This document shows, piece after piece, positions 34,545 to 44,854 of a DNA stretch of 64,000 bases. A model generated the notes under the pieces. It ran no database searches. It worked only from the letters and a program-made list of their open reading frames with translations, and was not told where the DNA came from. The DNA comes from Mytilus galloprovincialis (Eukaryota > Mollusca > Bivalvia > Mytilida > Mytilidae): assembly GCF_965363235.1 (NCBI RefSeq), contig NC_134842.1, positions 2,197,112 to 2,261,111 on the forward strand, written 5' to 3'. Made by a program: the position numbers and the translations under genes. How positions within the stretch are numbered: position 1 is the stretch's first letter; every line of letters begins with the position of its first letter.

Positions 34545-35161
34545 AACCCTTCCGAAGCACCTGTGATCCGTCTTTCTCAATCTTTAGTTTTGTATTTTGT
34601 GTTTAACATTTGCATTCTGTAATTGCGTTGTCAGTTTATTTGTGATGTTTGAATATCCCTTTTGTATCTTTCACATCTCTGATCAGTATGTTCAAAGATT
34701 GTGTTCGTGTTAAATATATTTTATAGATGAAATGCGTCAGTAGTTTAATGTTCATAATGATTCCGTGTTATAACTTACGTATCGTGTGGGTCTGAGTGGT
34801 TCGCTTTGGTACATCTTTCTACATTCTTATTCACTTGAAGATTATGCACTCTCTTTGTTCGGGTACATTTTCGTCCATATGATGATATCAAATTAAAGGT
34901 TACGATGAATAGGTTATTTATTTTTTTACTCTTTTTTGACATTTAATATTTGATAATATTAACTTAAGACTTTGCCCTTATAATAAGTATAACATGACAA
35001 CAGCGGCAGATGACAAACAATAAGTGGACTTGTTAATCTTTTGGCAAAGTAATTAACTTGAATTAGGGGCAAAGTGGCGAACGATCTTAAGATTAATGAT
35101 ACACTCATACTCTAGCATGATTTCTTGCAACAAAAACAGTATCACTTGGCATGTGAAATAT
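34545..35161 (+). repeat. Duplicated module E, left part
   Basis: RT tail remnant then U up to 'cttggcatgtgaaatat' at 35,161, where the Gypsy element begins. The remaining part of U resumes at 44,627 ('atatcactatataataccag'). Joined across the insertion the sequence matches module B at 'gcatgtgaaatacaaccata'. Confidence 0.75.
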
Positions 35162-36409
35162 TGTAACGTTTTCCACGTTACGGCTGGAAATTATAATACG
35201 GTAAATTTATTAAGCCTGTTTTAGGCAACAAATGACAAGCTCTTTCTCACAACGTTAAATGCTCTGGGCAGGCAGCTATTGCAAATGATCAAGACAGAAT
35301 AAATAAATGAAATATTTATTATCTCAGTATCAACATGATTAACACAATAACGATTCAATTCAATAATATATACACATAGTTTTTGGAAGTTTATTCTCCC
35401 GTCTATAAATAGTATAAATAGTAATTAAACGACTGAGTCATTTATTCTTTGTTTAAATAGCCGTGACTCTTTTAAAATGTAATAAGTCTTTCATTTATGC
35501 ATTTATAGAGTCTTTTTATAGACCTAAAGTATGCTTGTATGATTTATTATAATCATCTTGAAACTTTGAGTGTAATATTTATTAAACACGCTGAGCGTCG
35601 AAAAGATTGTTGCAATATCACAAAGTGATAATATTGAGAGTACTTAGTACCTCAGGAGCCAATTCACGACTGAAGTTTACTTAACAAAATGTTCTCTATT
35701 TATACTAAATTCCAACGCACTTGATTATGACGTCACAATTATCGATTACGACAATTGATCTGTTTTACGGCAGTAAAACAACGTAAACAAAATGTCTAAC
35801 GTCAAAAGTTGTGTTTGTGACTCAGTGAAAATATGGTGACAGCGATACATACATAGTATTTATGACAAGAACAATTAATACAGATAAAAATACCACATTG
35901 GAATATCATTTATACATGTACAATGGATAATTTAATCAACAGAATAATACAGAATGGTAAGTAATACACTGACTCAATTGAGGAAAATCCTCCAATATGT
36001 CCCTTTCTCTCTCATAATTTGAAGAAATCATGAAATAACGTTTTAACATGACTATAAATACAAAAGCAATAATTCACTCATAACATTTTGAGCCTACATT
36101 TATATGTTAACCCCATTTATAACCATATTTATGTAGTATAAACCTTGTGAAGAAAACACAGCTATAACATTTAAACACAAACATTAAACAATTGAGCACT
36201 TGACTATGTTGTCATGTATGTATCTTGAAATTCTCAGAATAGTGAAAAGATATTTAAAAAAATAAGTTAGTAATATTTGAGAGGTATGAAATTTATCTAA
36301 TAAAGTCATAATTTGCCATGATGTACAAAAATAGTTTATTATTATTATTTCTGTCAAAAACGAAACGTACTCCACGGTAGGGACAGTCGGTGTTGATAAA
36401 TCCGTTACA
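35162..36409 (-). repeat. Gypsy 3' LTR
   Basis: 1,248 bp, TG...CA ends with the 7-bp inverted repeat TGTAACG/CGTTACA. Nearly identical to 43,302-44,626 but about 77 bp shorter. Confidence 0.93.
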
Positions 36410-36422
36410 TTGCCCCCTACCT
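36410..36422 (-). other. Gypsy polypurine tract
   Basis: AGGTAGGGGGCAA on the minus strand, immediately before the 3' LTR, where plus-strand DNA synthesis would be primed. Confidence 0.7.
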
Positions 36423-36671
36423 GAAAGAACTGTTCGTCCCGGACAGGATTTAACTTCAAATCATAAGATATTAAATGTTATATATAAAACAACAGCACAT
36501 AATTAATTTTATCTTAGTTTAAGTAAGCTTTTTGGAAAAGCTACTACTTTTCCTCAAGTCAGCTTTTTAGAAAAGCTAATTATTTGAATAAAATAAAATC
36601 ACACACCTAATTTTGTCATACATTACATTCTGGCTACTTAGCACTCACACAAATTCAATTACTATAATAAA

Positions 36672-37853
36672 CTAAGCATTTTCAACATCAAAAGAATTGT
36701 CTACCTCTATGTTAACATTTATTGTTTCAACAATGTCCGAGTTTGAAGAAGAACTGTCACTATCGCTATCACTGTTCTCGCTGCTAGATGATTCAGAGTC
36801 ACTTATAACAATTAAAGATCCATCAATGACTGGTTTTATTTCGGTAATATCCTCCTCAGTATCTGAAATTACTTCATATGGTAATTCCACAGGCTTTTCA
36901 TATGACTCCACAGTGCTTGTGGAAACATCAGTGGTGCATATATTTGTACTAGTGGCTGCATCAGCAATAGGCCATACTACAAACGGCATAGTATTTGTTG
37001 CACTTTCTTGACAAACACAGCTATCGGTCTGAATGTTGACGCTCTTCATTCCAGCTAACTTTGGGTCAGCTACCCAAGTAGCACTTAAGGCATAAATAGT
37101 CCCATCCGGGAAGACTACTTTTTCATCTTTTCTAACGCATCCATACCCATAGGGGATAACGGAACCAACATAGTTTTCATGATTTACAGCGGCTTTTCTG
37201 ATTTGGAATACCTCAGTAGCCTTTTGTGATTTATTAAATTCGCTTGGGGGAGCCAAAAATCGCTGCCACTTCTTACCCTGCTCAGTAGCTGCCTTGTCCA
37301 GTAAGGCCAAGTGGCTACTGTCCTTCTTTTCGGAACGAGTTTCCACAGTTCTTTGCCTCTTCGGTGTTGGAGGGATTGGTGAAACAATTTTTTTAGGTAA
37401 GTCAAACAAGGATAGCAAGTTTTTCTTTATTGGTGTTACATTATGGTTTTCAATGCCCAGACTGATGGTGACCGGGGATGTTGTAGGGCTTGCAGCTTTC
37501 GTCAAATCTGCTGCTATCTCAATATTTTGTTGCTGTGTACTGAGTGGACTTCTAGTTTTGGTTTGAATGTCTAAAGATTTTACTTTTGATCTTGCTGATA
37601 AATCTGCATTGTATGGCCTTACTCGTTCTTTCCCAGCAAAGGGTATTGCAGGAATTGTAACTTCTGATACACTGAGTTTAGTTACTCCATGACAAACTCT
37701 TTGGTGGGTCCTCATTCTGTACTTTAAAGTTGAGGCCACTAGATGTGGGCACATGTTGCATCTTATCATCTTATTCGGATGACTTCTTCTGACATGTCTC
37801 ATCAGAGTCTGTCTGTTCCTATATTGAGCCCCACACTTAAAACAATCAAACAT
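36672..37853 (-). CDS. Gypsy accessory ORF: C2H2 zinc-finger protein
   Basis: A ~393-residue frame in the env position. I choose the ATG at 37,853 because TTTTCAG directly precedes it, a strong splice acceptor, which suggests a spliced subgenomic mRNA; the frame itself is open 18 codons further up. Residues 3-26 form a C-x2-C-x12-H-x4-H finger (CFKC...HVRRSH), and a second, longer C-x2-C-x14-H-x4-H finger (CNMC...HQRVCH) follows. The middle is basic and Ser/Pro/Thr-rich (KRQRTVETRSEKK). Near the C-terminus, EVISDTEED and LIVISDSE look like SUMO-interacting motifs, and an acidic Ser-Asp run follows. There is no signal peptide or membrane segment, so it is not an envelope. DNA or RNA binding is inferred from the fingers; I do not recognise a named family. 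Confidence 0.7.
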   Translation of the reverse strand: MFDCFKCGAQYRNRQTLMRHVRRSHPNKMIRCNMCPHLVASTLKYRMRTHQRVCHGVTKLSVSEVTIPAIPFAGKERVRPYNADLSARSKVKSLDIQTKTRSPLSTQQQNIEIAADLTKAASPTTSPVTISLGIENHNVTPIKKNLLSLFDLPKKIVSPIPPTPKRQRTVETRSEKKDSSHLALLDKAATEQGKKWQRFLAPPSEFNKSQKATEVFQIRKAAVNHENYVGSVIPYGYGCVRKDEKVVFPDGTIYALSATWVADPKLAGMKSVNIQTDSCVCQESATNTMPFVVWPIADAATSTNICTTDVSTSTVESYEKPVELPYEVISDTEEDITEIKPVIDGSLIVISDSESSSSENSDSDSDSSSSNSDIVETINVNIEVDNSFDVENA

Positions 37854-38009
37854 CTGAAAATTAACAACAAAAAATAATTGTTTTGTTCTCCTAAGATATA
37901 CATGCAAATAGTTATTCTTAGAAGTAATTTTGTTTGTCTTAAGTTAGACTTGAGATATACATACAGTGCTTTAGAACTTTGATATATATATATTTATTTT
38001 TTTTACATT

Positions 38010-41000
38010 TTAGTTGACAAACCCATTGTCGACTTTCCCGTAAAAACGTTTAAGTCTATTATGATGGACGATCTGAAATTTCGAATTAGGACTCTTCTGA
38101 ATTCTATAAATAACATCAGAAATTACTTCTGTTATTATATAAGGACCATCCCATTGCTTTTGGAGCTTTGGGCTTATATGTTTTACCCTAGCTAGTATGT
38201 TTAACCACACAGAGTCACCGACTTTGTAAGAATTATGATTTGCCCTTAAATCATATTGACGTTTTTGTCTATTACTAGCCGTAATTATATTTTTACGCGC
38301 TTTCTGTTGTACATCCCACATTAGGGTTTGTACCTTTTGAACATAAGCATTTGCTGTTTCAGTTTCATTGGGAAATTCATCCCTTTGTGGATGAGGACCA
38401 TAAATTAAGTCTATAGGGAGTTCGATTTCACGACCAAGCATGAGCATACATGGTGATAATTTAGTGGTTTCATGTTCAGATGAACGATATGCCATTAAGG
38501 CCCAATGCAGCTGTTCGTCCCAGTCTCTTTGATTTTTACAGACATATTTACTAATAATGTCTTCTAAAGAACGATTTAAACGTTCTACAAGTCCGTCACT
38601 TTGTGGACGAAAAGCAGTCGTCCTTGTTTTATGGATGCGTAGTTTTTCGCATAACTCCTTAAAAAGCTTTGATTCAAATTGCCCCCCTTGATCTGTATGT
38701 ATTTGGCGTGGAATACCAAACCTACAGATAAAAATTTTAATAAAACTATCGGCTACTGTTTGAGCTTCCATATCAGGCAATGGGTACCCCTCAGCCCACT
38801 TAGTGAAATAATCGGAGACCACTAGAGCATATTTGTTCCCTCTATAAGAGAGTGGAAAAGGTCCAACTAAATCCATTGCAACCCTTTCTAATGGGGCGCC
38901 TACATTATATTGCTTCATTTTGCTTTTAGATCTTGAAGAAGATCGTTTGCGTGAATTGCAAACAATACAGTTTTGCAAGTGTTTTATCACATCTTGTTTG
39001 TATCCTAACCAATAAAACCGATTTTGAACCCTTCCAGTCGTTTTATGGATGCCAAGGTGTCCACTTTGTAAGTCATTATGTAACATCTTGAGGATGTCTT
39101 GTTTCCAGACATTTGGAACTATCAATTGCAAAATAGTTTGCTCAGTCGTGGCATGAATCCACTTTCTATATAAAACATCATTTATTATAACTATGCGTTC
39201 CCATTGAGACCAATATTTTTTTAGGTGGACATTCTCAACAGCTATATCAGACCAACTTGGTCTTGTTTTGAACCCCTTTTTTAATGAACGTAACTGAGAA
39301 AGAACCAAATCTTGGTCTTGGGACTCAGACATTTCTTTATCAGTTTTATGTTTAAACCAAATGTTCATGACTTCGTCTTCATTAGATAAGTCGTCTTGTC
39401 TAGACGTTTTCTTTGTTCTCCTGAAAAATTCACGAGGCTCATTTTGAGAGTTTTCAAGTTCTTTTTGATCTTGCTTAGAGCAATAATTGCAGTCGACACA
39501 CGGACGACGTGACAAACCGTCAGCATTGCCATGCTGTTTGCCTGGGCGATGTTGCACCTTAAACCGATAAGTGTTTAAAATTTCCAGCCATCTGGCCATT
39601 TGACCTTCAGGATTTTTAAATCTAAGAAGCCAGGTAAGAGCACCATGATCTGTTCGTACCAAAAACTTGGTCCCATACAGATAATGGTGAAACTGCTTTA
39701 CACTTAAAATGATAGCGAAAAGCTCTCTCCTAGTGACACAATATTGCCGTTGAGCTTGGCTTAGTGATTTGCTAAAATAAGCAACTACCATCTCTTTACC
39801 ATCATGAATTTGGGATAACACTGCCCCTATGCCAAAACCACTGGCATCTGTGTCTAAAATAAACGTTTTTGACATGTCTGGATAACCTAATATAGGGGAT
39901 GATATAAGAGCATTTTTCAGTTTCTGAAAAGCCATATTGCATTCATCAGTCCATTCAAATAAACAATTTTTCTCAGTCAGTTTATGTAAAGGTCGTGCTA
40001 TATTAGCAAAATTTTGAATAAATTTACGATAATAAGAACAAGTGCCAAGAAAGCTACGAACATCTGTAATTGTTTTGGGTATAGGCCACATTTTAACACT
40101 TTCAATTTTCTCAGGATCAGCTGCAATTCCTTCATGCGAGACAATATGTCCAAGGAAAGAAACTTTATTTTGAAAAAAAGAACATTTTTTAGGGGCAACC
40201 TTGAGACCTTGGGCTGCAATACGATCTAGAACATCTCAAAGTCTAGTCAAATGAGATTCAAAGGAATCAGAAAATACAATGATATCATCAATGTATATTA
40301 AACAGGTCTCCCAATTTAGTCCTGCTAAAGTATATTCCATGAGTCTCTGAAAAGTAGCAACACCGTTACATAAACCCATCGGCATAACATTGAAATGAAA
40401 CAACCCTTTGTTACTTGTAAATGCCGTTTTTTTCCTTATCTTTTTCGTCCATTTCTACCTGCCAATAGCCACTAGAGAGGTCCATGACACTCAGCCATTT
40501 GCAGCCTCTTAGAGCATCTAACGCATCATCAATGCGAATCAAAGGGTAGGAATCATGAATTGTTATATTATTCAAAGGACGAAAATCAATGCATATTCTT
40601 GTACTACCGTCACTTTTCTTTGTAACTGGTACAATGCATGATGCCCAAGGACTTTTCGAAGGCTCAATGACCCCACAGTCGAGAAGTCTTTGGATTTCAT
40701 CATTTACCTCATCTCGCTTAGAGAGTGGTAGACGACGAGGTGCTTGTTTTATAGGCTTTGCATTTCCCGTGCTAATTGTGTGCTTGATAGCGCTAGCCCT
40801 CCCCAAATCACTTTTATTTTTAGAAAACGTTGTGTCGTACTTTATTAAAAGTTTATCTAATTGACTTATTTGGTCCTCATTCAAGAGTTCACTACTTCTT
40901 TCTCGTAAGTCTGTCAAATGACTGGGAATTTCTTTTGCTTTGTCAAAAGAAGTTACGTTCATCAATTTATTTATATCAGAATGAGCTGAGTCAAAATTAA

Positions 41001-41616
41001 CCTCAACTGCTTCACATATAGCAACATGTGTGTCCGGTTGAATTATTTGCTCAAAGTCAGTAATGTTGGCCAATCTTATTGGTATTTGTCCGCAACTCGG
41101 ATCTACCACTGCTTTGGCAATTAATAAATTATCAGTGTGCTTTGAAGGTAAAGATTGTGTCATGGCATTCATTATACTACTAGCATCTCCTTTTATAGCA
41201 CACGAAGTAATTACTTCCGTATTTGGAGGAATAGTCAATTTTTCCGTTATAGAAACCTTGAACACAGACTCTATTTGACTCTCTTTAATACAATGTATAT
41301 AATTTTGGCCGATAATGAGTACACCTTTTCCTAGTTCAAGAGTGCATTCGTATTGATGCAAAAAATCATATCCAATGACAGCTGGTACATCGATATTAGC
41401 TATTGTAAATTTATGGGTAACTTTGAAATTACCTATCTGAAGAGGTAAGTATACATAACCTAATGTATTTATAAAACTCCCGTCGGGTAAACAAAGTTTT
41501 GTATTATTTCTCTTTATTTCAGGTCTTAATTCATAAGGTATCATATTATATTTTCTAGGATGCAAGATACAAATAGTTGACCCAGTGTCAACTAAACAAT
41601 TTATATTAATTTCCAA
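38010..41616 (-). pseudogene. Gypsy pol (protease-RT-RNase H-integrase), broken
   Basis: Fossil pol region with about two breaks. Parts in order along the minus strand: aspartic protease with LVDTGS (about 41,590); RT palm from about 40,750, with an IYIDDIIVFSD box near 40,280; RNase H with DTDASGFGIGAVLSQ (about 39,830) and TDHGALTWLL (about 39,640); integrase with an HHCC zinc site (HLGIHKTTGR...CIVCNSRK, about 39,060-38,950) and DDE residues in AMDLVGPF, HTDQGGQF and DGLVERLNRSLED (about 38,880-38,570); then a GPY/F-like WDGPYIITEV module near 38,145. The order is that of Ty3/Gypsy. The polyprotein would be made from the genomic RNA together with gag. Confidence 0.9.
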
Positions 41617-41723
41617 AAATAAACATTAAATGAACAAACTTTCTTGTTTATTTGTTTTAGTAATATGTATAGACCTTGACTCATTTAAATTAGTCGCTGG
41701 TGACCGGTCCCCATCTCCAGCAC

Positions 41724-43214
41724 TTAAATGTTTCCCGAATTCATAGAATTAGTATCAGTTTGTGTCCCTTGAGTATATCTAGTACTTATGAAAGTCGGGT
41801 TTTGTTGTATTTCCCCAGATTTTACACAGTTGTGTTTCTTGTCCCATTCAAGTTTTCTACACTCCCTTTTCGTGTGACCCTTTTTTCCACAATAGAAACA
41901 AGTAATAACTTTGTCTGAATTCTGGGTGTTAAAACTGAGGGTTCCTATCTGATCACTTATTTTAGAAAGTCGAGTAACCAACTCATCATCAGATTCATCC
42001 GTTTCCTCTATCTTACGTAACCCTTGTTTTGGGTTATTGATTCGTTTTTGATCCAGAGTAAATGCTTCATATTCAACCCCGAAGCGTATGCAATCATCAA
42101 TGGTCTTTGGTTCCCTTTGAAAATTGGAAAGCTGAATTTTGGAGTCATTTAATGCCCTTACAAAACAGTCTTTTCCCAATTGATTTCTTATGTCTACAGG
42201 TGCAGTGGGATAAGCCAAACGTGTTATTCTTCTAATATCTTGTGCCATTTCTGGCAAAGTTTGACCAGATTTTCTATAATATGAGTTCATTTGAACTTTA
42301 TACATATTTTCTTGGTTCACTGGTTCGAACCGAGACGTCAAGGCAGAAACCAAGTAAGTATAGTCAAACCTTTTTAAAGGCTCTATTTCAGTAACGATCC
42401 CCTGAGCAACCCCCCTTAAATTAGTGGCAAGCTCATATGCTTTAGTATGATCATCCCAATTGTTAACAGCGGCAACCATTTCAAACTGTACAAGATAATC
42501 TTGCCAGCCAGTATTTCCGTCAAATGTTGGCGGTTTCTTTGCCTTAGATATATTATTCGAATGTGGAACTGGATGGCTAGACGTGTTACTATTAATTGGA
42601 AACATTGGGTAGGAGCTAACATTATTAGTGCCATTCCCCACTATTGTGTTCCTTCTATCTGGAGTAGTCATGGTGTCTACACACCTGTTTCTGTCCACCT
42701 GGACAGTTCCGCACCCCCCAACACGCTTGTTAGGATGCGCCTTCCATGGAGAGTTAATGCTAGGCCCATTGCATTGATCACTCTGACCGCGGAGATTATT
42801 TTGTCTATTTTCATTCATAAGACTATCTCCCCCTCCACAGGATAACCCAAAAGACAATTGACGATGACTTTCATCCGATTGACTCTCCAATAAACCCATT
42901 ATCCTCCTCTCTGCCTCCCTATGTTTAACCAATTCCTGTTGCAATTTTTGCCTATTTAAACTTTCATCAGTGTGTGCCAATGAAGTGTCAGATGAAATAC
43001 CTTGCTGACTTTCTGAATTAATTACCCGCATTTGGACCTCACCCGATGGCGTCATATCTATAATATGTGTGTTATTTATGTTAGAGTCTATGTCCCTTCT
43101 TAATGCGGGGAGTCGTGAAGACGCTCCCGATGTTGTAGCCATATCATCACTATGTGTACTTGATTGATCAAACATTACAAAGCTGGGCTGCCGAGAGCTA
43201 TTTGTATTGAACAT
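41724..43214 (-). CDS. Gypsy gag
   Basis: An open frame of 496 residues just inside the 5' LTR. The N-terminal third is low-complexity (Ser, Asn, Gln). A capsid-like helical region follows from about residue 225 (KPPTFDGNTGWQDYLVQF, a start common in Gypsy capsids). One CCHC zinc knuckle lies near residue 445: CFYCGKKGHTKREC, spaced C-x2-C-x4-H-x4-C. It would package the element's RNA. pol follows about 100 bp further on; how it is reached (frameshift, readthrough or separate start) cannot be told from sequence alone. The frame looks whole. Confidence 0.88.
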   Translation of the reverse strand: MFNTNSSRQPSFVMFDQSSTHSDDMATTSGASSRLPALRRDIDSNINNTHIIDMTPSGEVQMRVINSESQQGISSDTSLAHTDESLNRQKLQQELVKHREAERRIMGLLESQSDESHRQLSFGLSCGGGDSLMNENRQNNLRGQSDQCNGPSINSPWKAHPNKRVGGCGTVQVDRNRCVDTMTTPDRRNTIVGNGTNNVSSYPMFPINSNTSSHPVPHSNNISKAKKPPTFDGNTGWQDYLVQFEMVAAVNNWDDHTKAYELATNLRGVAQGIVTEIEPLKRFDYTYLVSALTSRFEPVNQENMYKVQMNSYYRKSGQTLPEMAQDIRRITRLAYPTAPVDIRNQLGKDCFVRALNDSKIQLSNFQREPKTIDDCIRFGVEYEAFTLDQKRINNPKQGLRKIEETDESDDELVTRLSKISDQIGTLSFNTQNSDKVITCFYCGKKGHTKRECRKLEWDKKHNCVKSGEIQQNPTFISTRYTQGTQTDTNSMNSGNI

Positions 43215-43282
43215 AACAAATTATCAACAAAAATATCAATTTTATTCCAGCCGATTTTTTGACCTTTTTTAATTTAAAAGGT

Positions 43283-43300
43283 TCCCCACATTGGCCACCA
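43283..43300 (-). other. Gypsy primer-binding site
   Basis: TGGTGGCCAATGTGGGGA on the minus strand, one base after the 5' LTR. The TGG start is complementary to a tRNA CCA end. I could not assign the tRNA. Confidence 0.65.
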
Positions 43301-43301
43301 A

Positions 43302-44626
43302 TGTAACGTTTTCCACGTTACGGCTGGAAATTATAATACGGTAAATTTATTAAGCCTGTTTTAGGCAACAAATGACAAGCTCTTTCTCACAACGTTAAAT
43401 GCTCTGGGCAGGCAGCTATTGCAAATGATCAAGACAGAATAAATAAATGAAATATTTATTATCTCAGTATCAACATGATTAACACAATAACGATTCAATT
43501 CAATAATATATACACATAGTTTTTGGAAGTTTATTCTCCCGTCTATAAATATATCAGTATAAATTAAATGGCTTAACAATTTACGTGAGTCCAAAAAGAC
43601 GTCATGTGACGGTGTGTGGCTTTAGTATAAATAGTAATTAAACGACTGAGTCATTTATTCTTTGTTTAAATAGCCGTGACTCTTTTAAAATGTAATAAGT
43701 CTTTCATTTATGCATTTATAGAGTCTTTTTATAGACCTAAAGTATGCTTGTATGATTTATTATAATCATCTTGAAACTTTGAGTGTAATATTTATTAAAC
43801 ACGCTGAGCGTCGAAAAGATTGTTGCAATATCACAAAGTGATAATATTTAGAGTACTTAGTACCTCAGGAGCCAATTCACGACTGAAGTTTACTTAACAA
43901 AATGTTCTCTATTTATACTAAATTCCAACGCACTTGATTATGACGTCACAATTATCGATTACGACAATTGATCTGTTTTAGTTACGGCAGTAAAACAACG
44001 TAAACAAAATGTCTAACGTCAAAAGTTGTGTTTGTGACTCAGTGAAAATATGGTGACAGCGATACATAAATATTATTTATGACAAGAACAATTAATACAG
44101 ATAAAAATACCACATTGGAATATCATTTATACATGTACAATGGATAATTTAATCAACAGAATAATACAGAATGGTAAGTAATACACTGACTCAATTGAGG
44201 AAAATCCTCCAATATGTCCCTTTCTCTCTCATAATTTGAAGAAATCATGAAATAACGTTTTAACATGACTATAAATACAAAAGCAATAATTCACTCATAA
44301 CATTTTGAGCCTACATTTATATGTTTACCCCATTTATAACCATATTTATGTAGTATAAACCTTGTGAAGAAAACACAGCTATAACATTTAAACACAAACA
44401 TTAAACAATTGAGGACTTGACTATGTTGTCATGTATGTATCTTGAAATTCTCAGAATAGTGAAAAGATATTTAAAAAAATAAGTTAGTAATATTTGAGAG
44501 GTATGAAATTTATCTAATAAAGTCATAATTTGCCATGATGTACAAAAATAGTTTATTATTATTATTTCTGTCAAAAACGAAACGTACTCCACGGTAGGGA
44601 CAGTCGGTGTTGATAAATCCGTTACA
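43302..44626 (-). repeat. Gypsy 5' LTR
   Basis: 1,325 bp, same TG...CA ends and inverted 7-mers as the 3' LTR. The promoter and poly(A) signal should lie inside; I could not place them with confidence. Confidence 0.93.
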
Positions 44627-44854
44627 ATATCACTATATAATACCAGTTTTCATATCACCCCATTGTCTCTATTATGGTATCGTTATCTATATCAACTGTT
44701 GATGTACATATCTAAAGCCATACCAAAAACACTATTTGACAAAGCTTTTTGCAACTTTCTAGAACAGCATACCTGTAATCTACAAAATGAACAAAGCTTT
44801 TAACTTTTTAGAAAAATGTGAAAACGTATCTGTTCAGACTTGTCTAGCATGATT
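44627..44854 (+). repeat. Duplicated module E, right part
   Basis: U resumes at 'atatcactatataatacc' and continues with 'catatcaccccattgtctct', 'tatcaactgttgatgtaca' and 'cttgtctagcatgatt', where the next LTR element fragment begins. Confidence 0.75.

Larger units (their letters stand above)
35162..44626 (-). mobile_element. Ty3/Gypsy LTR retrotransposon, near-complete, pol broken
   Basis: A 9.5-kb element read on the minus strand. Order: 5' LTR, primer-binding site, gag, pol (protease, RT, RNase H, integrase), an extra zinc-finger ORF, polypurine tract, 3' LTR. Integrase after RNase H and a GPY/F-type C-terminus place it in Ty3/Gypsy (Metaviridae); I see no chromodomain and no envelope. The LTRs start TGTAACG and end CGTTACA, and the element is flanked by the 4-bp duplication ATAT. 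By hand the LTRs differ at only about five aligned bases plus two length differences, so the insertion is young, likely under about two million years at common invertebrate rates. It is a fossil in that pol is broken in about two places; the other frames look open. Confidence 0.92.

Noticed and set aside
36697-37566. Plus-strand open frames inside the Gypsy element.
   Set aside because: Shadows of the minus-strand zinc-finger ORF; no independent signal.
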